The notes beneath the pieces were generated by a model that saw nothing but the letters and a program-made list of their open reading frames with translations, was not told where the DNA came from and did no database searches. A stretch of DNA of 64,000 nt. Origin: Prunella strophiata. Its lineage: Eukaryota; Chordata; Aves; Passeriformes; Prunellidae. How positions within the stretch are numbered: the first letter of the stretch is position 1; every line of letters begins with the position of its first letter. Position numbers and translations under genes: made by a program. The stretch covers positions 3,566,191-3,630,190 of the forward strand of contig JAZBQD010000014.1 in the NCBI GenBank assembly GCA_036583965.1. Reading direction: 5' to 3'. Below are positions 53,303 through 64,000 of the stretch, piece after piece.

Positions 53303-56300
53303 GTGCATTTCCTCTTGCTGTGTCATCTAATTGATTCATGGCTCCTGTGAAGTTTTGTGTATGGGATGTCTGGGCTGCCTGTCCAAGCAAAATGCATTCT
53401 TCTCTCACTGGTTTGGCCAAGTCACTCCTGTCTGAGTTCTGATGAATTAGGGAGTTTTTACTGGTAGTCATTCTATAACTAAGCATAAAATTATTAGATG
53501 AATCGTGTACAAAACACAGCAGTTTAGGACTTAGTTATTTCTGCTGAAAAAAAATGCAGTCTTTTTGAGACAATAATGGGTTTTTTTGTTACTGTTATTT
53601 TATTGTTAGACAGGTTACTGGATGGGAGAGCACAGTACCCAGTGGGTGCTGCACAGTGTGCACGACCCAATATTTTAAAGTAATGGGGCTGACAAAGACA
53701 AAACAATGAGAGGTGCTTTCTTACATTGCCAGACTGCAAAATTTTCCTAATAGTTCTCTGTAAATTTGTTTTGTTGGTTGTTGCTTTTGCTCTGGCCTTA
53801 TGCCACGAATATAGCATGGAGCAAACTGCCATTGAAATGCTGGAGAGAGTTCAGCTGCCAGTTCCATTTCATCCTTGGTTCCTCACAGGCTGGTGCTGAC
53901 AGTTGAGCTGCCTGTGTTGGACACTGTAGGTGTTCACCAGAAGTGAGGCTGTAGGTCCCAACCACCTCCCTCCTGAGTGCTCCCAGGCACACAAGATGCA
54001 GAATGCCTGCTTTTAACTCACCTGCCTCAGCTGTGTGAGCAGGCAAGTCCCTGTGGACACAAGGGCAGGTGAAAAAGCATCAAGAAGAGAAGAATGGAGA
54101 TGCTTGCTGTATTTGCATAATCAGGCAATATTGTGGGAAAATGGAAAAAGCTTCCAAGCTTTTCAATATAAAGAAGTTAAAAGTTGTGCTTTAACATTTT
54201 TCAGGCCTTCCTTTCTCCCTTAGAAATGCACCTTTGCAATCTGATAAATTGGGATTGGCAAAATACTAATGGAGATTAGTTTGTTTGATCTACTTTTTTT
54301 TTTTTTTTTAAATCTTGTTCCTACTTGGAGAGGGCACTGGAATTGTTTAAGCAGTGCTAGGTAGCTTTCCTCCCAGGCTGAATGCAGTCCATAAAGCTGT
54401 CAGTTCTGTAGCTTAATACTGGGTCTTAATGTATTAATTTAAGGCTTGCAGTGATCTAGGACACAACATGTGCCAGGAGTGGGAACTAAAATTAGAGGCA
54501 GACTTTTGGCTGTGAGAGCTGCTTGAGGCTACTTGGGGTGAAAGAGGAGGGAAGAGACCTGATGTCCAGGGACTGTGAGGTGTCCAAAGCATCCCCCAAA
54601 AGCAGTTTTTCTGCAACACATCCTGTGGTGAATGACCCTTCCTTTTTCTGCCTTACCCCACTCACTGATGCAGCACTCAGTGGTTCATTTCACACCCCAA
54701 ACCCATGCTGAAAGCTGTCTCAGTTCACTTGTTAAACCAAGAACAGGGCTTTGCTGAACTGGGATTGTAATTTCCACGCCCTCCCTCTTCCCACCTGCCC
54801 CCTTAACTAGTAGCCAGTCTTCTACAAAATGCACCTTAAAAAAGTGAAAACATTGTGAAATGTGAAACAAAGTGAAATTCTTGTGAAGAATTCTAAGTTT
54901 TCATTCATAGAAAGCAACTCCTGCTGATGTAAAAAAATAAGATGAGGCCAAATAGGACTGAGCAACAGAAAAATAGTTTCTTCCTCCTCCACTTCACTGG
55001 ATGCATTTTATTATGTAAAATTTTATGCTCTTGGCTGTATGTGAGAATCGTTTCCCTGTAATTTTTTTTTTTATATATCATAATTCTGTTAAGCACTATG
55101 AATGAAGATTAATTAGGCATTATTGTTTGGTTATGTAGATTCTCTTGTGATTCCTTCTTGTTTACCTCGTTCAAACTGTCGGTGCTGTTCTGGCCGTGTA
55201 GGAATAATGACTGTGTTACCTCATGAATATGAGATTACAGGGACCCTGCTTTAAATTGCTGTGCCACTCGTTCCTCCTCTGTGATTATTTCAGGCTATCT
55301 GAAACATATTCTTTCTTTTTGAATAGAGGAATACTCAGAAGCACAAGTTCATAGACCTTTCATCTTTACTAAAACATCTTCAGTCTTTACCTTACACTGG
55401 CTTGTCTCTCTCTAATGAAATGAAGGCTGCACTTTGGCACTTCTGTGGGATTCACAGAAACATGAGAGGGGGGCCTCATTCAAATGAGATACGTAGAGAT
55501 AATTCTGCAATATGAAAATTCTGCCTTATATTCAAACAAAGAAAGATTTGTAAGTTTTTAATGTTAGGGGGAAAACACTTCTCCTCTGAAATCTGTACTG
55601 TGAATCTAAACTCTGATATTTTGCTCCTATTCATGTACAGCACTTTCTTTGATGACTGCTGGAGTTCTGATCTCACAGAGAGCAGAGAATATTGGAGTTG
55701 AGATTTCCTGAGCAGAGCTTAGGGGATAATATTGTGTTTAGTTTGTTTCACTAGATGCAAGCTAATCAGAGAATAATTAACAGTCAAAATGCCAAGGTCC
55801 TCGTTCATGTGAAGGATCTGGTATTGAAGTCCTCAATAAAGTAACACTCACATTGAATTCAGTGAGACTTTAAACTGAACAAATGCTTCAGGATTTGTCC
55901 CCAGCTTTTTTGTCCCTGTCAGTTTTTAATGAGCATCCCATAAAAGTGTTTAACAATTGTACTGACTTTGATTTTTCAAGGTTTGGGAGAAAATTGCTTT
56001 CTCAGGTTGAGAAAACAATGTTGAAAAAAAAAAATGCACATTTTCTCATCATGTTGTCTAACATAAGCAGATTCAAAGACAGTCTCACATCTTGCTTTCT
56101 GATAGTTAGGGATGTTGCAAAGAGTAGAGAAAATGCAGGGAGGAAGGATTACAGCTGATAGATGGAGATATTTTAGACCTGCTCTTGAATTCTTGGGGTT
56201 GAGATAGAATTTAGGCAGCAAGGCAGTTACTGATGCAAGTTGTTTGTTTGTTTTATAAACGGAGGGGGGGAAAAGCTGCCACTTGTGAGCTCAGCACCCA

Positions 56301-58125
56301 GAGACAATGGTGTTTGCATGCCTTGGGTTTGTGTCAGAGGGAGCAGCTCAGTGTGTCTGGATCCATCCTTTGCTTGCTTCCCTCGTTGTCACTGAGAGCT
56401 CCCAGGCTGAGACAGATGGCTGCTGCTTTAGTTGTGTGCGTGGGAGACAGGAACTTCCACATGTGATTTTTTTTTTACCATTTGGTAGTAATTAGTTTGT
56501 TGTATAAATTAACATTAACTGAACCATTCTTCAGGCATTGTTTGTAATTATTCTTTGAGCCTCTGAGTTGGGTGAAGAAATAAAAAGTGGGGAGGAAACT
56601 GCTCCTTATTTTGTGCAGGGAGAGGACTCTGTCATTAAGCAGAACAGAGCAGCAATTATCATTGCATGTCCAGCAGACTGAAAACTTTGAAAAATCCCTT
56701 TAAAAAGCGAGATTTTCTTTTTTTCTCTCTGGAAATATTACTGGAAATTAATGATTTAGATGTGCAGATAGGCTTTATAAAATTTGTAAGAATAAGGTAT
56801 GGATGTAAGCAAGAGTAATCAGACCTTCCTGACATCATCATTATTACTGCTGGTACGACTACCACTGCTGCTACTTTGATGTGTATTTATGGGGAGTAGA
56901 GGGTTTATTTATTTTTTAAATAAATTTAAATAAATTGCATTTTTTAAATGCAAGTTCTCTCAATATTACTCCATTACCCCCCCATTTTTGTAACATTTCC
57001 TGATCCATTTGTGGTGGGCAGTAGGAATCTCGTGCTGCATATCAGGAGATGAGCTACTGCTGGTTTTCTCAGGGGATTTCTGTCGTTTGCAGCAACCAGC
57101 CAAATCAGAATTGTCAGGAGAACAGCCTCTCACATGTTCCTTGGCACTTCTGCTTCCAGACTTGGGCAGAGTCCAGACATGCAGAGGTTGGTGGACATGA
57201 AAAATAACAGGGAAAGTGCCCTCTGGTATTAGCCCAATATTTTAGGAACATATTGGGAATCCCTGGGTTCATTTGCTGGAAAAGTTCAATGCTTCAGCGA
57301 GTAAGGAAGTTTTATATCTCACTATACTGAAGTTTTTCCCTTTCTTACCCAGGAGTAGCTGAGAACTGGTGTGGGTATCTGTCCCTCAGTAGAGCTCTCC
57401 TGCCCTGGGTACAAAGCTGGCAAGGTGGGCAGTGGGGCCCTGTGCATTAAATCCTCTCACACACAGACTGGGTTGCAGAAGTAAAACTCAGGTACAGCCC
57501 ATCACACATCACTCCCCAGCTTCACTGAAATTAATTTAGTGGCCAAAGTATACCCTCCAGAGAAAGGTTCATGTGACTTGAGTTTGAAAGTGTCCTGATA
57601 CTTTCTTGTGAAACAGAATGAAGGCAGTTTTACACCCAGACTTGAACCTTGTCTTTGTAAATTGGTGTTTGTTGTGGTTTTACTTCAGCTTGTTGCATGC
57701 AGGGCTCACACACAAGAGGTGAGTTTGGGTCTTATTTCTTCTCTCAGAATTGCCATTCATATTTACATTTGTCCAGGTAAGTAGTTCTGCCTGGCCAACA
57801 AATGCTAAAAGAGGACTTGAAATTCTGGAATAAGTAAATAAATGCAGCTTAGTTAAGGGTTGTTCTGTTTTTCTTGGCACGGGGATTTAGCCTATATGAA
57901 GCTTTGTGCTGTTTGGCGAAGAGGAAGGTGGGAGGGAGTGTGTGGGAGCTTTGGTGGCTGGAAATGTAGAGAGAATCCAAGCTGAGTACGCTGAAACCTG
58001 CAGCTAAGGGACAGCTACCACGGATGGCTTTCTTTTTGTCTTGCTTTTCTGGCAGTGGTTCATGCTGTAACTGAAGGTATCTGTGATTCTCCAACTTTTG
58101 ATATCAATGAATCAAACATTTTCTG

Positions 58126-58145
58126 AACTGTTCTATTGAACAGTT
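58126..58145. repeat. Short perfect hairpin, 8-bp arms
   Basis: AACTGTTC, loop TATT, GAACAGTT forms a perfect short inverted repeat directly before a T-rich run. Such a hairpin can arise by chance in 64 kb. Confidence 0.6.
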
Positions 58146-61100
58146 TGTTTTTTTTTCTTTCAACTGCAAAGACAGAAGGTGCTGACGGTGCTTTGGTGCT
58201 GCTGTGACAGCGAACTGGTTGGGTGTGCAGTCAGCTGAGTGGGCACTGTTCAGTTCACTTTGGCCCTGCTGAAGGGCTGAAGGCTTTGTTGTAAGAAGTG
58301 TGCAGCTACAGCAGTATTGCACAGTCGTAGGGCTGGGGTTCTTTCATCCCTGGAGGAATACAGGCTGAGAAGATCAGTCCTGTGGTGAAAAGCACAGAGC
58401 AGGCTCAGGAAACACAATTTCTTCAGGACTTTTCTCCTATGTGGTGTTTTCTCACTGGTTTTCTACATGAACTTCACTCTGTGTCCAGTTTCTGTGGTTT
58501 TAAAGTATGGGTGACAGTGATAATAGCTGTGTGCTTTTTCACAGTGGTGAAGTTTAATTACTGCTTGGGAGGCACAGCCTGACAGAGGTCCTGCTGTACG
58601 AGAAGGGACCAGACCTAGATCTGAGGAAGCAAGCTCCCTGGAAATGCTTGCCTTTTACAGCTCAGCCCCATTTGCATAGCCAGAAATGAGATTGCAGGTT
58701 GAGTTTGGGAGCCAGGTTCAGTAGCAGAGCTCACTTTTGCCTCAGTGGAAATGCTGTGAGTGGAGCAGCTGCAGAGTTGGGCTGGTTCTTGTGCCTGGAA
58801 CAAGTTGGCCCAGTGGCCTTGTGTGGTGCTTGCACTAGCAGGAGAAGATGTGGTTTCCATAGGTTGTCCTAGATTCTCCTTTCTTGGGGCAGACTGTTCT
58901 CCTTGCTGGATCTCTTGGAGCTTGTACCCAGAGCTGGGGCTGTGCTGGGACATGCAGCTGTGGTCCTGGGGATGTGCAGCCCTCCTGATGCAGGACACTG
59001 TGCAGGATGAGAGCCTGAAAAAGCAGAGATAAAATCAGCCCCTCCTTGCCTGCCACATAAAACATTTCTTACTGTCTCACATGCTTCTCCTCACACGCCT
59101 TGCAGAATGGATTTATTTGTTTTGTGGCCATGCGAGTTATGAGCTGTGGCATGGCAGGAAGGTGAGGAATTCTTTGTTTTGTTTTTGGGTTGGGGAAGGA
59201 GCGGGTGGGAGGCAGCGTGTGGGAGCTCAAAGAGAATGCATTAATTAACCCAGGGAGATGGCTGGGATGCAGGAGTGAGGAGCTGCAGCTTTAAACCCAG
59301 TGATCTTTATCCATTGCTGGGCTTGGGTCACAGACCTCGGATAAGAGAAGGGGGAAGAGGGCTGAGCAGGAGGGTGGGCACAATGGGAACCAGATGTTTC
59401 AAGCTGGCGGGGGTTTGGCCTCTCTGCTGTTGTGTGACAAGCCACCAATCTCCCCTGCACTCAGAAGTATGTCACTCCCCTCTGGGGTCCTCCTGCCCTG
59501 TGCCCAGGGAGAGGAGAGGCTCCCACATGCAGCCGTGCTCGCATACATGCTGCACACATGCACACGTGTGCCTGCACAGACAGCCCTGGCTCTGCTGCCT
59601 TCCTCTGGCCTACCTTTCTGAATGGCCCTGGAAGACTAAACAGGTGTTATCTACTTTTGATTTCAGTGCATTTAAATTAATCCTGTCAGCTCAGCTGTTA
59701 AAACAACTGTCATCTCCAGCTGTTAGTAATTTTCGACTGGGCACTTTTGCAGGTTGCCAAGTTCTGAGCCTGCATTGTGAATCTCCAGCTCCCTTTCTCT
59801 CCCAGCGCTAGAGTAACAATTTGTATTTTTTTTAAAGGGGACTTGCATTGCACTGTTTTTACAGAGAACCCTGTTTATTATATATTGAAATAATATCATC
59901 ACAAAACCCAGCATCACCGTGCCAGACTTTGGAATAAAGAGCTAAACCATGTGTGGAGTGCAGTGCATATCAATCTTCTGTGGGTTTGTTGCAGCCTCTC
60001 TGTGCATTTTAAATTTGAATGAGAGATGAATCAACCTGAGAGTTTGGGAGGGAGGAAGAGAAGGGGCTCTAAATTTTTATTGCCAAAAATAGAGCTTTCA
60101 TTTTTGAAGCACTGGTCTCTCTTTTCCCTTTTGTCTTAATGTGCATTTAATTTTCATGACTAAATTTACAGGAGGTACCTTGAACTGAAAACATTTTAAA
60201 TACCTTTCAGTTGTTAGATTAATGACATACACATGGTATGTGTAAAAGTGGTAGGAGAAAAGAAATCTAATAAGGTTGGATACGTGTTATTGATTTCAGC
60301 AGACACCCTCTAATGTGGCTTGTTCCTCTGTGGTCAGGATCCATAGTTCATTACCAGTGCTGCAGAGCCAGGGAGCACTTGTGGATCAGCCAGACCTGAG
60401 TCCTGGCAGGGAGGGTTCTCTGTGCCTTTAAGGTTTCCACTCATTGCAGTTGTCTGGCCACATTTTCAGCTGGTATAGAACTGAGGCTGCTCCCTGGAGT
60501 TATGTTGCAAGCTGTCCTTAAAACACTGGAAAGGATTATTCAGGCCTTTTTTTTTTTTGCTCATTGCTAAGAAAAGGATGTACTTAAGAAGTGGCTATAG
60601 ATAATCTTTTTCTCAGCAGACCAAGTAGCCAAATAAATGGGAATCTTAAAAAAACCCCCATGTTTTGTATTGTCTCCTACATAAATAAGGGCAGTGTTTC
60701 TATATCTTTTAGTAAAACAAAGAGTTCCTATTTAAAAAAAATACAGTTTTTCTATGGTTTCCTTTCTTATGGTTTTCATTATCTTTTATTTTTGAATTTC
60801 TTCAAAAAAAATTCTGCTAAAATAGAAGGCTCCCCAAATATTACCAGAAAAATTATTTTCCTTTCACTTTTTATTCTTGTGCTTAGACAAAAAAAAAACT
60901 ATTTAAATTAAAAAAACAAACAAAAAACTTTACCAATAATTTGAAAAATAAAAAGAATAATATTCTGAGGTACCATCTAATTCAGCAGGGCAGGTGCTGA
61001 TCCAATTCCCACCTTAAACTCTATCTCTGCTTTTTGGCATGTTCTGTAAAACAGAACTGCAGCTATCTGAGCAACATCTCAAATTCCAGCACAGTTCTGG

Positions 61101-64000
61101 CTGTTTCTGAGGATCCCCCACATTAAAACCTTCCTGGAAAAACGTTATTCTTTATGAAATAACTGGATTTATATGCACCAGTCTTTGAGTACACCATCAT
61201 TATCTTTCTTCTCATACAGGGGTGCCATTTCAGTAGAACATGAAGCAACTTCCTCAGACAGTTCTTAGTGAACAACTGTAAATTTTTCAGTGAAATGTGA
61301 AATGTTTAGTGTCCCTCTTAGTACTAAAATCTGGCAGTGTGGTTAGGTATGTCCAAATTACAGACAGACAGACATCATCCAATTGCTGTTGCTGTGACTG
61401 TTTGCAAGGGCTGGGGTTGCTTGTCTTGAATTCTGCTCATGTTACATTGCTAAATACTGCAGTTTCAGTGCTGCACCAGGCCTTTTTCTGTATGGTTTAA
61501 CTTTTCCTGAATGCAAGAATTTGATCAATAACATATTAATCTAAAGTTCTGGTTTCACAGAAGCTGCTACTGGGCAGGAGTGTTGTTAGATCAAAGCAAG
61601 TACTTTCTGTAAAAAATACTGCTTTTTTTTGAAAAATGAGCTGAAATGGCTGATAATTCAAATAAAGGAAAGATAGACTATGATGGACTTCTCCCTAGAA
61701 ATACAGGCACTTTATTTTAGGGAAACTACAGAGTTCAGGCCCTGATGCAGTTTCATTTATAGTGTGTAACACTTTATTGTTTAGACCTGCATCAAGCCCT
61801 TCTGGAAGATGCATTTCCAAATGCTCCTGCTTGCAAGGATTTATCAATGTAGGTTTAGTTTCTGCTTTGTGTGAAAAGCAGCTGAATTTTGAAGCCAGAT
61901 GTACTCATGGTCTCTGAGGTGGGCTGCTGCTTCTTGCTGCTTTCACCTCCACATCTCAGCCCCACCACAACCTCAGGTATGCTGGACTCATGGCTTCTGC
62001 AGCAAGCTGTTGCCATCTCCTCAGTGCCAAATACTGTTAGAGGTACAGCATTTTTTAGGATGAGGTGGTGTTAACTTGATGCTGCAAAGTCTGATTTGCA
62101 TGTGCTTTCCTTGCCATCTTTTCTCTTCTGCACCTTTCTTTCCTTGCAGACACATAGCTCCCATCCCCTTTGGCATGGCACCATTGTAAAAGTCAGGTAA
62201 TCCCAGTGACATCAGTGACATTACCTGTGTGTAAAATTAAAGTGAGACTGAACCAGATCCCAGTATCTTCAACATCCAAAATGTGTGTCTGCTTTGCATT
62301 GCTCAAATTAAATGGTACTTCCAAACCTTTGGGGCTTTGTGCAACGTGAAAGATTCCATTAATCTTATCTGTATGCAGTAAAACCTTGTCAATTCACACT
62401 GATGGTTCTGGGAGTTAACAGGTAAGCACATTTTTCAGCTGGCTCTCCCGTGGGATGAGGGACTGAACCTAAACTCTTGACCTGACACATCTAAATTTAG
62501 GGGTATTCAAAATCTGAATTTTGCAACTCAAGTCAATATTTAAATTTCTGTGACTTTGCATGACACAGTTTTGTCCAACTGATTTGTGTTTGACAATCCA
62601 AAGGTGTAGGAGATATCTACATAAGCCATAATCTCTTAGAAGATAGGCAGAGCACACATCCAAAGGGTGGAGGCTCTGGAATGCTCTGGCCTGGCTGAGG
62701 AGTCTGCAGGCACACAGATATTGGTGCTGCTGAATTCAGGAAACCTCTTCCCATCCTTGGGACCAGGGATACAGGAACATTTTTTCATCCCTTTGTTTCT
62801 TTCCTGTGCAGTTGGACTAAGTGGGGGAGGATTTACCTGGAGTGTGGCGTGTGAGAGGAGAGGGAGGATTGCTCCATGGCTTTTCACCATTGGCTGAAAA
62901 AATACATAACACCAGGAAAACCAGACTGCTTGTTTATTCCTGTTCTTTTTAAGTCTTCCTCTTTCAGTTCCATATCTTATTTTTCCTTTCTTCCTAACTT
63001 GTCCAATCTTTCCACTTGTGTTCTTGAAGGAGTTCATTAGCATCTCCTAACTAGGTTTGATGAGCATGGACAAGCAAGGAAAGCAGCAGAAACTGCAAAA
63101 ATGGTAGTGAAGATTTGATATCAACTAGGACATGACTATGTGAAGTGCACTGCAGTGTCAATATAGTGTAGAACACTGATGGGCTTTTAATTAAGCAGTG
63201 ATTTCTGTTAGATGAGATATTAGATGCAGTTCTTGACTGTTCTTGGGGATCTCTAACCCCAATATACAATAAGCTGTGCTTCTCAAGTTCCTGTGTTCAT
63301 AAAGCCAGGAGAGCAAATTTAAAATTATCAGTGTTTTGCAATGACCCACTGTGTGGTTGTTCTTATTTTGGAGAAACAGTGACATTTTCAATTCAGCTTG
63401 TTCTTTAGGAGTGACTGTAAGTTAAGCTGAAAAAATCCTTGTTTGCATTCAAAGCTATAATGGTAATGTATTGCTCATGTTGATAAAACTTTCCCAAGTA
63501 AACAAGCAGGAAATTCTCTGTCCTGCTAATATTGCCAGCATTTTTGATAGATATACCTCAGAGTAACTGCATGTTTTCACTCAGAACAACTTCTTGGTTA
63601 GATTTGCTTCCAGCATGAGAAAAGAGGAGATTTTTCACTTGCCATGAGAAAGCAGATTTGGTACCTCTGAACAAAACTCCCTTTATGTGCTGCTGTTATC
63701 TCCTGACAATAGAGTTCAGTGTTTTTGCCCTCTCCAGGGGGACTGCTCATCCGTGGTCATGTGTGGATTTTTCTGATTCCATCTCTGTCAGGGAAGATGA
63801 CATTTATCACCACTTTTGGAAAAACACAGGAGATAAGCACATTTACGTGGCACTGCTGGGCTGTCCCAAACAAAGTCAACAGAGTTAAGATTAGGACTCT
63901 GTGTTTTTCTGTGTGCCTGCACATGTGTGTGTGTTTATGTTCCTCTGAGAAGCTGATGTAAACAGATGCCTATTTCTGCTTTTCTGTGGAGGACAGGAAA

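Noticed and set aside
59275..59811. 178-codon open frame on the + strand, one of the longest in the window
   Set aside because: No domain, signal or repeat I recognise; low-complexity Cys/His/Ser-rich composition typical of GC-richer non-coding DNA; no splice or promoter context.

Overview
The window is intronic and exonic sequence of one vertebrate gene, almost certainly SOX5 (SoxD-family HMG-box transcription factor) from a bird, read on the + strand. The gene call rests on two spliced coding blocks whose translation matches the SOX5 N-terminus as I remember it, in the right order and with compatible splice phases. The bird call rests on a CR1-type LINE 3' end near 12.7 kb, two copies of an LTR of the type I associate with songbird genomes, and an AT-rich, CpG-depleted background. 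There is no bacterial, phage or viral gene content, no CRISPR array, and no tRNA or rRNA that I could recognise.

Layout: 1-9967 is the 3' part of a large intron. 9968-10199 is an intact coding exon that starts one base before an ATG; this Met is the start of the shorter SOX5 isoform, or Met14 of the longer one. 10200-41352 is a complete 31-kb intron holding a CR1 fragment, a CpG-rich island followed by a long pyrimidine tract, an imperfect 26-bp inverted repeat, and a first solo LTR. 41353-41564 is the next coding exon. 41565-64000 is the 5' part of the following intron, with a second LTR copy containing an expanded 32-bp tandem repeat. The HMG box and the coiled coil lie further downstream, outside the window.

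The most important observation is that the second exon carries one extra G in a four-G run (41491-41494) relative to the expected reading frame. Before it the frame reads as SOX5. After it SOX5 continues only in the next frame, and the splice phase at the exon's end also fits only if the base is removed. In such a conserved developmental gene the simplest explanation is a homopolymer error in the assembly; a real frameshift allele is possible. Everything else is ordinary avian intron with candidate regulatory elements that need cross-species alignment. I did not find a new biological system here.
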